64,000 nt of DNA from Bacteroides xylanisolvens XB1A (GTDB taxonomy: Bacteria; Bacteroidota; Bacteroidia; Bacteroidales; Bacteroidaceae): positions 1,633,557-1,697,556 of the forward strand of contig NC_021017.1 of assembly GCF_000210075.1 (NCBI RefSeq), written 5' to 3'. Positions within the stretch are counted from its first letter, which is position 1. Each line of letters begins with the position of its first letter. Below, piece by piece: positions 42,668 through 51,545 of the stretch. The position numbers and the translations under genes are program-made. The notes below the pieces were generated by a model. The model was given only the letters and a program-made list of their open reading frames with translations. It was not told where the DNA came from and searched no databases.

Positions 42668-43890
42668 AAATCTATTGCGTTTTGAATTATTTCGTTTATT
42701 TCTTCTTTATCTTTCCCCGTCACTTCGATGATTAAGGAGGAAAGCGGGATTGTTCCTAAAAACTCATGCGTCTCATCAATCACCCATACCGGCGAATTGC
42801 TCTTTGTCATTAAAGGAAGTATATCCTCCAACACTGTATCCTCCAATACAGAATGTACTTCTGTACGCACAATCGTTTCAATGGATTTTTCCTGTCTGCT
42901 ACGTAACTTAAGCAGGTCGTTCAGACGTACTTCTCCGACCAGTTTATCATCGGCGTCTATGACAGGTAATACGGTGATATTCTTCGCACGCATCTTACGA
43001 ATCAATACTTCAGGTCCCTCTTTCTTCAGACGGGCCACCAGTGGTTTGTCAATCATTAAAGAAGAAGCGGTGATAATTTTACTCCTGTCCACGTTTTCAA
43101 CAAAACGGGCTACATAATCGTTAGCCGGTTCGGTCAGTATTTCTTCTGAAGTACCTACCTGCACCACCTCTCCGTCTTTCATAATGGCAATACGGTCGCC
43201 CAGTTTAATCGCTTCACTCAAGTCATGGGTAATAAAGACAATTGTTTTTTTCATCTTCGACTGCAAAGCCAGCAGTTCATCCTGCATTTGCACACGAATC
43301 AGAGGATCGAGCGCAGAGAAAGCCTCATCCATTAAAAGCACTTCGGGATTATTAGCCAGAGCACGGGCCAGTCCGACACGCTGTTGCATTCCACCGGAAA
43401 GCTCGCCCACCATCTGATTTTCATATCCTTTCAATCCGACAAGCTTCATACTTTCCATCGCTTTCTTCTCACGTTCCTCTTTCTTCACTCCCTGAAGTTC
43501 GAGACCGAACGCGATATTGCTCAATACGGAACGGTGAGGTAACAGACCGAAATTCTGGAAAACCATCGCCAACTCTTTCCGGCGAACTTGCAATAACTCT
43601 TTTTCGGATATTTTAGATATATCTACTCCGTTTACAAGCACTTGTCCGGCAGTAGGACGTATCAGACGATTGATACAACGCAGTAATGTCGATTTTCCAC
43701 TTCCCGAGAGTCCCATTATCACAAAAAACTCTCCTTCATTAATTGAAAGATTGGCATCTTTCACTCCTACCGTACAACCGGTATCTTTCAGAATTTCCTC
43801 TTTACTCTTATCTTTTTTCAACATCTTGAGTGCTTTCTGCTTCTCGTGACCAAAGATAAGGTACAAATCCTTTATTTCTATTTTACTCAT
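42664..43890 (-). CDS. proV: glycine betaine/proline ABC transporter ATP-binding protein with CBS domains
   Basis: This 408-aa protein has an N-terminal ABC domain with Walker [18 protein letters not shown], signature [16 protein letters not shown] and Walker [15 protein letters not shown]. Residues about 285-400 hold two CBS repeats ([39 protein letters not shown]), which in the OpuA family sense ionic strength. First gene of the operon, with a strong promoter 270 bp upstream and a long 5' leader. Its first residues, [22 protein letters not shown], are the QAT-subfamily start. Confidence 0.94.
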   Translation of the reverse strand: MSKIEIKDLYLIFGHEKQKALKMLKKDKSKEEILKDTGCTVGVKDANLSINEGEFFVIMGLSGSGKSTLLRCINRLIRPTAGQVLVNGVDISKISEKELLQVRRKELAMVFQNFGLLPHRSVLSNIAFGLELQGVKKEEREKKAMESMKLVGLKGYENQMVGELSGGMQQRVGLARALANNPEVLLMDEAFSALDPLIRVQMQDELLALQSKMKKTIVFITHDLSEAIKLGDRIAIMKDGEVVQVGTSEEILTEPANDYVARFVENVDRSKIITASSLMIDKPLVARLKKEGPEVLIRKMRAKNITVLPVIDADDKLVGEVRLNDLLKLRSRQEKSIETIVRTEVHSVLEDTVLEDILPLMTKSNSPVWVIDETHEFLGTIPLSSLIIEVTGKDKEEINEIIQNAIDL

Positions 43891-43988
43891 ATAATATATT
43901 GGTTTAGATTATAATAGTTGTTTTGTTTTCAACTGCTGCGTTCCTCATTCTCACTTACGATAAACAAGTTGAATGTTCGCATGGTTCA

Positions 43989-44003
43989 GTCATGTCACAT
44001 GAC
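43989..44003. repeat. 15-bp dyad in the proV leader
   Basis: GTCATG-TCA-CATGAC, inside the predicted 260-nt leader. Possible operator or RNA hairpin; no regulator identified. Confidence 0.4.
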
Positions 44004-44155
44004 AACATGATGATCCGACGTTTTTTAAAATGGTTTTAAAAGACAGACTGAGTAGTTTAAAAGGAATAGAATTTGATAAGATTATCCTCTCAATGAACAG
44101 TAGAAAACAGTATTTTCATAAATAAATAACAGTCTGTTCTTGCATATTGTTGGCA

Positions 44156-44187
44156 CAAAGGTAAGGGAAATAGATTAAATATGCAAA
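44156..44187 (-). promoter_or_regulatory. promoter of the proVWX operon
   Basis: Minus strand TTTG (44187-44184), 20 bp, TACCTTTG (44163-44156). Predicted transcription start near 44152 gives a 5' leader of about 260 nt. Confidence 0.75.
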
Positions 44188-44189
44188 TT

Positions 44190-44528
44190 TCATTCAGATA
44201 CGGAGTAATTCCAAAGATGCTTTTTCAAGTCTACGCATCCATTTTGCTTGAAAGAGATCCCTTCTTCCAACAAGAGTTGTTTCTGCTCTGTCCACCCCGG
44301 AACAAGGCGTCCCGATGCATTGACAACCCGGTGACAAGGCGTAGATAAATCATCCGGAACCTGTTTCAAGGCACGCCCCACCATACGGGAACATTGAGGC
44401 ATTCCCAATAATGCGGCAATTCCCCCATAGGTAGAAACTTTACCTACCGGAATTTCCCGAACAACCTGATACACCTCCTGACAAAAGGATGTGGAAAGGC
44501 TTGCCTTATCTACTTTATAATCTTTCAT
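44190..44528 (-). CDS. MGMT-family (O6-alkylguanine) DNA methyltransferase-like protein
   Basis: This 112-aa protein from ATG 44528 is a single DNA-binding/active-site domain without the N-terminal domain of Ada/Ogt. It has the helix-turn-helix IPVGKVSTYGGIAALLGMP and the alkyl-acceptor motif PCHRVV with Cys present. That makes it different from the ATL proteins, which replace this Cys with Trp. The following NASGRLVPG matches the family loop. It would transfer an alkyl group to its Cys or act as a lesion sensor. The longer frame back to 44603 is rejected because a strong promoter lies at 44555-44586, inside it. Confidence 0.85.
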   Translation of the reverse strand: MKDYKVDKASLSTSFCQEVYQVVREIPVGKVSTYGGIAALLGMPQCSRMVGRALKQVPDDLSTPCHRVVNASGRLVPGWTEQKQLLLEEGISFKQNGCVDLKKHLWNYSVSE

Positions 44529-44554
44529 CGCCTGGACTTTATTTATTTCATTCC

Positions 44555-44586
44555 CAAAGCTAGATAAAAAGAAGAGAATTTGCAAA
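44555..44586 (-). promoter_or_regulatory. promoter of the MGMT-family gene
   Basis: Minus strand TTTG (44586-44583), 20 bp, TAGCTTTG (44562-44555); the transcript starts near 44551, about 23 nt before ATG 44528. Confidence 0.75.
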
Positions 44587-44700
44587 TAACAAAAGCATTT
44601 CAAATAAAATATGCAACTTTATTTGCTTTATTTACAAATAATCCCGACCTTTGTACCCATTAAAAGCAACCCTATTATTAACAAAACAAGCACTGCTGTT

Positions 44701-45999
44701 ATGAAAAAGAAGACAATTCTATTCGCTTCTTGTTTATTGGGAGTATTCGCTTTCAGCTCCTGTGAGAAGAACCTTTATGATGAAAGCAAGCAACCTGAAA
44801 AAGAAATTCAAGTAAAAGACCTGGATATACCCGCAGGCTTTCAATGGAAATTAACTCAAGTAGCCGCAGGAACAGTAGCTGCTACTACCCCCACTATGGT
44901 TTCCTTCTTTTTGGATGAAGCATGTAGTAAAGAAGAGAAAATAGCCGACATTCCTGTAGATACAGAAATTTCAAGTCTCCCTTTGAGCATCCCAACCTAC
45001 GTAAATACATTGTATGCCCAGTACAAAACCAGCACCAATGAAACCAAAAAAGTAGCCATACCTGTAAATGCAGATAGAAGTTTCTCACTGAACATTGCTA
45101 ATGATGCCAAATCCAAATCTAACACCACCCGGTCAATCACTCGTGGGCATGATATAGAAGATGACATCCAATTGTCAAAAGGAGTCATTTTTCATCCCAA
45201 AGATGGTTGGGGAACAATCATGTTTGAAGACCAATTTCCATCATTAGGAGATTATGACTTTAATGATTTTGTAGTCAATTATAAGGTGCAGTTCCAAGGT
45301 ATTAGAAAGGTTGACAAAAAATACACTGCGCAGTATATACAAATAGGGTTACGTCTAAAAGCTATCGGAGGAATATTCCCTTATTCCCCTTATTTAAGAC
45401 TGAAAGAAATAGATTCTGACGAAGTGGAAAGTATAGAAGTTTATGAAACTAAAAACGTGATTCCTGCGATCGACGGAGTAGAACTTGTCCCCAATAAACA
45501 TCTTATCATTGATTACAGCCCTTTAATTAAGAATCTGGCTAAACCTGCAGGCAGCCAATATTATAATACAGAAAAGAATGCTTTGGTAGCAACAAGTGAT
45601 TTACCGGAGATCAATATTCTGATCACCCTAAAGAAGAGAAAAGAAGTAAAGGAAATATTAGAAGGCGATGAATTCGACTTGTATTTAAAACGTAATGATA
45701 GCGGAACAGAAATCCATATGAATGGTATTGAACCGATCACTTACCAATATCCATTCAATGATAAAAATCTGCTACCGATATATACAAACGGGGACGAAGA
45801 AGATGATAATTATTATTTTAGTGCAGGACGCCTGATTTGGGGATTAAGAGTACCAGGCAACGCAGCGCATGCTATTGAAAAAGCTAATTTCTTGGAAGCC
45901 TATAAAGGATTTGCAAAATGGGCGCAAAGTAGTGGCAAAAACGAACAAAACTGGTATAATCAAGGAAACGCAGATAAAAGTTTATTGATTCATAACTAA
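44701..45999 (+). CDS. LruC-domain lipoprotein
   Basis: From ATG 44701 the product is 432 aa with a lipoprotein signal (MKKKTILFASCLLGVFAF, Cys in SSCEKN). Residues about 160-420 form a LruC/DUF4842 domain, recognised by GWGTIMFEDQFPSLGDYDFNDFV, an acidic Asp-rich loop suggestive of calcium binding. In-frame codons upstream to 44611 lack a signal peptide. The gene is divergent from the MGMT gene and ends at a shared bidirectional terminator. It is probably on the cell surface. No partner fimbrial genes are visible, so function is unknown. Confidence 0.8.
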   Translation: MKKKTILFASCLLGVFAFSSCEKNLYDESKQPEKEIQVKDLDIPAGFQWKLTQVAAGTVAATTPTMVSFFLDEACSKEEKIADIPVDTEISSLPLSIPTYVNTLYAQYKTSTNETKKVAIPVNADRSFSLNIANDAKSKSNTTRSITRGHDIEDDIQLSKGVIFHPKDGWGTIMFEDQFPSLGDYDFNDFVVNYKVQFQGIRKVDKKYTAQYIQIGLRLKAIGGIFPYSPYLRLKEIDSDEVESIEVYETKNVIPAIDGVELVPNKHLIIDYSPLIKNLAKPAGSQYYNTEKNALVATSDLPEINILITLKKRKEVKEILEGDEFDLYLKRNDSGTEIHMNGIEPITYQYPFNDKNLLPIYTNGDEEDDNYYFSAGRLIWGLRVPGNAAHAIEKANFLEAYKGFAKWAQSSGKNEQNWYNQGNADKSLLIHN

Positions 46000-46010
46000 C
46001 ACATATCAAT

Positions 46011-46051
46011 AAATCCCGGCAAACATTGAAAATTCAAGTTACCGGGATTTA
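46011..46051. terminator. bidirectional terminator
   Basis: AAATCCCGG / CCGGGATTT stem (46011-46019 and 46043-46051) with AT-rich flanks, between the LruC gene and the convergent sensor gene. Confidence 0.7.
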
Positions 46052-46079
46052 TTGTATTCTAACGTGAATAGTTTTGATT

Positions 46080-48914
46080 CTATCCTTTCCTCTTCAGCAA
46101 ATCTGTCGGACTTTCTCCAAACTGCTCTCTATAACATTTGGTAAAATAAGAAGGAGAGCTGAAACCGACTTCATAACCAATCTCTGCCACTGTCATATCC
46201 GACGAAGCAAGCAGGGAAGCAGCTTTCTTTAAACGAGCGATACGAAGCAATTCATTCGGAGAATAATTAGTCAAGGATTTTATTTTGCGATAGAGCTGCA
46301 CACGACTTAATCCCATATCCTTACCCAAATCTTCTACATTCAAATTTGAGTCTCCCATCTTTGCTTCAATCAAAGCCTTGAATTTTTCCACAAAATCTTT
46401 ATCCATATCACAGACATCCTCTTTCGCCAACGTTTGTCCGTCACCAAAGAACTGTTTCAGGCGGCGATGTGAATCTATCAGATTACGAACGCGTGCCAAC
46501 AGCAATTGCGAACTGAAGGGCTTGGAGATATAAGAATCCGCACCTCCGTCATATCCCTGAATCCGTTGTTCATCCAAAGAACAGGCTGTCAATAAGATGA
46601 CAGGGATATGGCAGGTTTGCAGTTCGCTTTTCAGCCGACGACAGCACTCTATTCCATCAATACCAGGCATCATCACATCAGAGATTATCAAGTCCGGAAC
46701 ATATTTCATTGCTTTGCGGATGCCCTCCGAACCGTCTGCTGCTTCAATTACAGTATAATCGGTATGGAGTAATCCGCGTACATACGAACGGATATCTGCA
46801 TTATCATCAATTACCAAAACGGAAGGTTTGGAAGAATCATAGCCTTTTTCCAGTTCCTCTTCTTCGGCAGCTAAAGTTCCATTCAGGTCGGAAGAGGCGG
46901 GAGATCCGGGAGAAGCAGGATTTAAAGGAACTGCAGAGATTGATGACTTTAGAGAATCTTCGGCCAGAATAGTTTCACAAGTCTGTACCGGTAAATCAAC
47001 GGTAAAAACAGTGCCCTGCTTTTCATCACTTTCCACAGAAATTGTACCTTTATGCAATTCAACGAAAGCTTTGACCAATGCAAGCCCGATTCCCGAACCG
47101 GCATGGTGCATGTCTATTTTATAAAAACGATCGAAAATGCTCCGAATATGTTCGGCGGAAATCATTGAACCGGTATTGGCAACAGTAAAACGAATCCAGC
47201 GAGTATCCTCTTTCGTTAAGGAAGATAAACGAACCGTTATCTTTCCATTTTCCGGTGTGAACTTGAACGCGTTGGAAAGCAGATTAAAATAAATACGTTC
47301 CAACTTTTCCATATCCGCCAATGTATGGTAATCCGTATCCGGCATATTATCAAAAGAGAAATGAATGTGTTTCTTCCGGGCCGCTGCAAGGAATGATTCG
47401 TTCCAGCCCTCAAAAGAGGAAAGAACATCTATCTGAACAGGTGTATATTCCATCTTACCGTTCTCGTATTTACGGAAATCCAGAATCTGATTGACAAGAC
47501 GTAAGAGGATATTCACGTTTCGTTGAATCAGCATCAACATTCGATGCTGATCTCCACTTAGTGTATGATCGGCCAATAAATGTTCTACCGGATCGGCAAC
47601 CAATGTAAGCGGAGTACGGAAATCGTGAGATATATTTGTGAAGAACACCAGTTTGGCATGCGTTGCCTCTTCCAGTTGATGAGAAAGCTGGATGAGCTGA
47701 TCCCGTTGCTCTTCCAGTTTGTCCCGCTGTTCTTCTAATTGGTCACGTTGTTCCTCTAACTTGTCCCGTTGCTCTTCCAGCTGTTTCTTCTGCTCGGAAA
47801 GTTCCTTATTCAGACGATTTTTAGCACGGAGAGATTTATAGACTACCAATAATAAGCCTGCCACCAATAGAAGAATAACCAAACCGCCATACATCACCAC
47901 CTGCTGTGTAGCAACCCGAGACAGATATCCGCCGATACGTCCGTTCAATGTTTCAATCTTCTGATCCAGTTCCGAGATGTGAGTTGTCTGAAGTTGCATG
48001 ACATGCGCATTCGTACGGTCGACCACCGCAGTGTTCATGACCGTTTCCCGGGGATAAGGCTTTTTCTCAAGGATATTCATTGCCAGTTGCATCACTTTGT
48101 CGCCATTGGTCGGATAAATAAAAGTAGCATTCAACACACTGTCGAGCACCATTTCCAATCCGTTGCCTTTGCCGGGGAGAGCATCGATACCGACAAAAAT
48201 CATTTCCTTCTCCCGTCCCACTTTCTTTGCAGCCTGATAAGCTCCCGGAGCGATACGGTCATTATGCGCATACACGGCGTCTATCTTCGGATGCCGACGG
48301 AGCATACTATCCATTTCCACTTCCGCCGGTTCACGCTCCCACGCAGCATCCGCTTTATCAATCAGTTTGATATCCGGAAAGTTACTGATAGCAGCCATAA
48401 ATCCTTGATGGCGTTCCATGGCAGGAGTTGAGCCACCCAGTCCAGTAAGTTCCACCACATTCCCTTTTCCTTTCAGGCTTGACGCAATATAATTGCCTAC
48501 CGCACGTCCTATTTCATAATTGTCGGCACCGATATAGGCAGTATATTTATCAGAAAGAATCTTCCGGTCTACCAGGATGACAGGTATTCCCTTTTGATAG
48601 GCTTCCTCTACAATCGGAGTCATGGGGGCCGCTTCGTTGGCAGAAATAATCAATAAGTCAACCCCTTCATCTATAAAATAATGAACGTCCTCCGCCTGTT
48701 TGCGATTATCATCCGCAGCCGACCGGATTTCAACCGATACCCCATCGTAGAACATTGCTTCGCGAAGAATTTCATCATTCATCTTATGCCGCCAGGAGTC
48801 ATCACTACATTGCGCCACCCCGATACGGAAGCGGTGTGTGTCCTGCCGACAAGCCGTCATGCCAAGAAGACAGAGCAAGACTGCTATCCACTTTGTATAT
48901 CCCATCATTCTCAT
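46080..48914 (-). CDS. hybrid two-component sensor of fructan locus (BT1754-like)
   Basis: This 944-aa protein begins with a lipoprotein-like signal (LLCLLGMTACRQD). A periplasmic sugar-binding domain (Peripla_BP_4) covers about 30-290 with DLLIISANEAAPMTPIV, YIGADNYEIGRAVGNYI and AHNDRIAPGAYQAA. A transmembrane segment lies near 335-357. A coiled coil with four LEEQRDK/Q heptads (about 370-400) leads to the HisKA H-box ISHDFRTPL (His near 431). The HATPase domain has NLLSNAFKFTPENG and GSGIGLALVKAF. A receiver has the acceptor Asp in ISDVMMPG (near 745). An AraC-type DNA-binding domain ends the chain. Architecture and neighbours match BT1754, the fructose-responsive sensor of the B. thetaiotaomicron fructan locus. 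Confidence 0.93.
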   Translation of the reverse strand: MRMMGYTKWIAVLLCLLGMTACRQDTHRFRIGVAQCSDDSWRHKMNDEILREAMFYDGVSVEIRSAADDNRKQAEDVHYFIDEGVDLLIISANEAAPMTPIVEEAYQKGIPVILVDRKILSDKYTAYIGADNYEIGRAVGNYIASSLKGKGNVVELTGLGGSTPAMERHQGFMAAISNFPDIKLIDKADAAWEREPAEVEMDSMLRRHPKIDAVYAHNDRIAPGAYQAAKKVGREKEMIFVGIDALPGKGNGLEMVLDSVLNATFIYPTNGDKVMQLAMNILEKKPYPRETVMNTAVVDRTNAHVMQLQTTHISELDQKIETLNGRIGGYLSRVATQQVVMYGGLVILLLVAGLLLVVYKSLRAKNRLNKELSEQKKQLEEQRDKLEEQRDQLEEQRDKLEEQRDQLIQLSHQLEEATHAKLVFFTNISHDFRTPLTLVADPVEHLLADHTLSGDQHRMLMLIQRNVNILLRLVNQILDFRKYENGKMEYTPVQIDVLSSFEGWNESFLAAARKKHIHFSFDNMPDTDYHTLADMEKLERIYFNLLSNAFKFTPENGKITVRLSSLTKEDTRWIRFTVANTGSMISAEHIRSIFDRFYKIDMHHAGSGIGLALVKAFVELHKGTISVESDEKQGTVFTVDLPVQTCETILAEDSLKSSISAVPLNPASPGSPASSDLNGTLAAEEEELEKGYDSSKPSVLVIDDNADIRSYVRGLLHTDYTVIEAADGSEGIRKAMKYVPDLIISDVMMPGIDGIECCRRLKSELQTCHIPVILLTACSLDEQRIQGYDGGADSYISKPFSSQLLLARVRNLIDSHRRLKQFFGDGQTLAKEDVCDMDKDFVEKFKALIEAKMGDSNLNVEDLGKDMGLSRVQLYRKIKSLTNYSPNELLRIARLKKAASLLASSDMTVAEIGYEVGFSSPSYFTKCYREQFGESPTDLLKRKG
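47695..47785. repeat. 21-bp tandem repeats in the sensor coiled coil
   Basis: The DNA coding for the EEQRDKL/EEQRDQL heptads consists of about four near-identical 21-bp units (GTTGCTCTTCCAG-like), differing mainly at synonymous sites. Such repeats can change copy number by slippage. Confidence 0.65.
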
Positions 48915-48957
48915 TTTTTTCGTATTTCTTTCTATGACCCAAATGGACGATTGAGAA

Positions 48958-48965
48958 CAAAAATA
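48958..48965 (-). promoter_or_regulatory. -7 element upstream of the sensor gene
   Basis: TATTTTTG on the minus strand, about 44 bp before ATG 48914. Confidence 0.45.
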
Positions 48966-49133
48966 AGAAATAAAACTGTGAGTATGCTATCTATCACCCA
49001 ATTATTCTCATCATTACCCTCCAAAGAAATGCAAAACAGTTCCCAATATTCAACCGGAAACTATTAACAAAAGTATAAAGCGTAAGACAAACACTCAATA
49101 AATGTTATAAAACATCTCTTTTTATTTGGATTA

Positions 49134-49164
49134 TTTGCAGATTTAACAGAAGTCCGTATCTTTG
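49134..49164 (+). promoter_or_regulatory. promoter of small RNA copy C
   Basis: TTTG (49134-49137), 19 bp, TATCTTTG (49157-49164). Confidence 0.85.
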
Positions 49165-49167
49165 CAA

Positions 49168-49232
49168 TGTGTTTTTCATAGTATTAGATTTAAGGTTAAC
49201 AAAGGTTGGAGCAAGGCGTTGCTCCTTTTTTT
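49168..49232 (+). ncRNA. small RNA, copy C of a three-copy family
   Basis: It contains the shared block TGTGTTTTTCATAGTATTAG followed by ATTTAAGGTTAACAAA. The terminator hairpin GGAGCAA / TTGCTCC (49208-49214 and 49219-49225) has a T7 tail, and its stem is unrelated in sequence to those of copies A and B. It lies in the 383-bp gap between the sensor gene and the MORN-repeat gene and points towards the 3' end of the latter. Confidence 0.8.
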
Positions 49233-49297
49233 ATGTCTGTACGGCTACGCCTTGCACTCTGTATAACACCTACAACCTATATGACAGTTGATAAGAC

Positions 49298-50416
49298 CTA
49301 GTTTTCATCCCATTCCCTTTCCAGTTTGCCATCAATGGTATAAAGTTTCCAACGTCCTACCCGGTGACCGTTCTTATATTCTCCACATTCGCGGAGCTTG
49401 TTATTCTTCACATAACGAGATTCAAAAGGACCGTTTTGCCGTCCGTTGACGTATGTAGAAGTTTCCCAATAATCAAAGCGATTGTCCACCACTAACTGGC
49501 GTGCTTTTCCGTGCAGTCTGCCAAACTGATAGGTTGCCTCGTACTTCAATTCGCCATTTTTCAAGTCATATTCACGATAGATTCCGTCCTTGCGGTCATT
49601 TTTCAGATAATATTCTTTGGTACGCATCCCTGTCTCACCACTGTATGAAACGTGCAGGCCTTCTTCTTTTCCATTCAGATAAGTTTCAATTACAATGGTA
49701 TCGCCACTCTCTGCAATCTCTGTCCAACGACCGTTCTTCTGCCCATTCTTGTAACTACCCAATACATGAGGAGCTCCAAAAGTAAAGATGGACGAATATT
49801 CTCCATCCTTCAACCCTTCGTTATTATAATAAACCGTTTCGTATAGTTCATAAGTACCCTTCATGAAAGTATATTGTTTCCCTACTTGTTTACCATCCTT
49901 ATAATTATGGTCCATCCGCAGAGTTCCGTCATAATCATACGACAAATGTTTTCCATCCTCCTTGCCCATCCGGTAGTTTTTCTCACTTTCTATTTTTCCG
50001 TCAGTAAAGAACGTTTTGCTCGTACCGTTCAACTTTCCTTCCTTATAAGACTTTTCTTCTTTCAGTTTACCGTCAAACTTAGAATAGATTTTAAATAAGC
50101 CATTCTTCCGTCCATCTTTGTAGACGCCTTCATTTATCAGAATGTTATCCAAATGCTCTTCATATTTGCCATCATAAAAACCATCTTTAAAAGAGGCCAG
50201 TATATACGCAGAGTGATAACCGTCAATGATACGATGTTCGCCGTTGAGCGGTTTTTCCGTCATCAAGTCTCGGTACAAGAATCTTCCGTCGCCTACATTA
50301 ACGACAGATACCTGATCGATTTTAAACTCTTTTTGTGCTAATGAGGGAAGGGCTATGCATAGAAGCAAAAATACATTCCAGCATTTCGAGCGGAATAAAA
50401 TAGAAACGTGTTTCAT
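49298..50416 (-). CDS. secreted MORN/YwqK-repeat protein
   Basis: This 372-aa protein has a signal peptide (VFLLLCIALPSLAQ) and about ten tandem beta-hairpin repeats of the form Y-K-x-G-K-x-x-G. Examples are YKEGKLNGTSKTFF, YRMGKEDGKHLSYDYDG, YKDGKQVGKQYTF, YKNGQKNGRWTEI and YKNGHRVGRWKLY. It belongs to the YwqK-type proteins and probably folds as a long periplasmic beta-meander. It sits between the sensor and the fructokinase and has its own -7 element, so membership in the fructan regulon is uncertain. No toxin partner is visible. Function unknown. Confidence 0.8.
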   Translation of the reverse strand: MKHVSILFRSKCWNVFLLLCIALPSLAQKEFKIDQVSVVNVGDGRFLYRDLMTEKPLNGEHRIIDGYHSAYILASFKDGFYDGKYEEHLDNILINEGVYKDGRKNGLFKIYSKFDGKLKEEKSYKEGKLNGTSKTFFTDGKIESEKNYRMGKEDGKHLSYDYDGTLRMDHNYKDGKQVGKQYTFMKGTYELYETVYYNNEGLKDGEYSSIFTFGAPHVLGSYKNGQKNGRWTEIAESGDTIVIETYLNGKEEGLHVSYSGETGMRTKEYYLKNDRKDGIYREYDLKNGELKYEATYQFGRLHGKARQLVVDNRFDYWETSTYVNGRQNGPFESRYVKNNKLRECGEYKNGHRVGRWKLYTIDGKLEREWDEN

Positions 50417-50457
50417 AATGTGACATTCTCTTTTTAGTTATTATCTTGTGAATCGTG

Positions 50458-50465
50458 CAAAGATA
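50458..50465 (-). promoter_or_regulatory. promoter of the MORN-repeat gene
   Basis: TATCTTTG on the minus strand, about 42 bp before ATG 50416. Confidence 0.6.
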
Positions 50466-50535
50466 TACAATTAGCTAAAAATCCAACAATAAAAAGAGAA
50501 GAAAAGAGGTGATATCCGAAAAGATTTGAATTAAA

Positions 50536-50577
50536 AAAATCCTCCTTACTACAACATACCGTAGTAAGAAGGATTTT
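50536..50577 (-). terminator. terminator of the fructan operon (after fructokinase)
   Basis: Stem AAAATCCT-CTTACTAC / GTAGTAAG-AGGATTTT with an 8-nt loop, followed on the minus strand by a T-run. It separates fructokinase from the MORN-repeat gene. Confidence 0.85.
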
Positions 50578-50622
50578 CACTTTTGGATTCTTTTCGTCCC
50601 TACATTTACATCAATAGAGAAA

Positions 50623-51510
50623 TTACATCAGCCTGTCTTTCAAAACCTGCGGAAGTTCGGGCATTGCACCGCTTTGCGTGCAGACATAAGCAGAAACTTC
50701 AACGGCAAGTTTGTGAGCTTCTGGTACCGGTTTTCCATTGAGAATGGAAGCACAGAAAGCAGCCGTAAAGGAATCACCTGCCCCCACCGTATCGGCAACC
50801 GGAACTCTCGGCGTCTCCTGGAAAGAGACAACACCCGGGGTAAACACATAACTGCCATTAATTCCGCAAGTCAGAATCAACATCTTCAGGTTGTATTTTG
50901 CCAACAGAATCCAACATTTATCCTGTAAGTCGATGCCGGGATAGCCAAACATACGGCTGATGGTCACCAGTTCTTCGTCGTTTATCTTCAGAATGTTGCA
51001 ACGGCGGAAAGATTCGCGCAATACCTCTTTGGTGTAGAAGTCCTGGCGGAGATTAATATCAAAGATTTTCAGTTGTCCGTCTATGTCGGGCATCGTATCC
51101 AGAAAACGGTTGATAGTGGCACGGCTCACTTCATTACGTTGAGCCAGGGAACCGAAGCAAACGGCACGCGTACTCAATGCCAAACGTTTCAGTTCATCCG
51201 TGAAAGGTATGTTATCCCATGCCACGCCTTCTTTGATTTCGTAACAAGGCACTCCCTCGTTATCCAGTGTTACCTGTACCGTACCGGTAGGATAATCCAC
51301 TTGTTCAATCTGCGTTTTCAGTTTCTTCTCGTTGAATACGTATAGAATCTCGTCTCCCAACTCATCCTTGCCCACGGCACTCACCACGCGACTATCAAAA
51401 CCAAACTGTGATACATGATAGGCAAAGTTTGCCGGAGCACCACCTATTTTCTTTCCTTCGGGCAACACATCCCAAAGTGCTTCGCCCATTCCTACGATTA
51501 TATTATTCAT
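50623..51510 (-). CDS. fructokinase (PfkB/ribokinase family)
   Basis: This 295-aa cytosolic sugar kinase has an N-terminus typical of PfkB kinases, with the di-glycine sugar-binding loop GGAPANFAYHVSQFG. The ATP/anion-hole signature DTVGAGDSFTAAF holds the catalytic Asp. In this position, after a GH32 and an MFS permease, it should phosphorylate fructose released from fructans. It corresponds to BT1757 in B. thetaiotaomicron by gene order. A -7 element at 51533-51540 suggests it can also be transcribed independently of the permease. Confidence 0.92.
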   Translation of the reverse strand: MNNIIVGMGEALWDVLPEGKKIGGAPANFAYHVSQFGFDSRVVSAVGKDELGDEILYVFNEKKLKTQIEQVDYPTGTVQVTLDNEGVPCYEIKEGVAWDNIPFTDELKRLALSTRAVCFGSLAQRNEVSRATINRFLDTMPDIDGQLKIFDINLRQDFYTKEVLRESFRRCNILKINDEELVTISRMFGYPGIDLQDKCWILLAKYNLKMLILTCGINGSYVFTPGVVSFQETPRVPVADTVGAGDSFTAAFCASILNGKPVPEAHKLAVEVSAYVCTQSGAMPELPQVLKDRLM

Positions 51511-51532
51511 GATCTACGGATTTTATTGTTTC

Positions 51533-51540
51533 CAAAGTTA
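51533..51540 (-). promoter_or_regulatory. internal promoter before fructokinase
   Basis: TAACTTTG on the minus strand, in the 35-bp gap between the permease stop and the fructokinase ATG. Confidence 0.5.
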
Positions 51541-51545
51541 TAAAA

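Noticed and set aside
44529-44603. Longer N-terminus for the MGMT-family protein
   Set aside because: The extra codons overlap a consensus promoter that would start transcription downstream of them.
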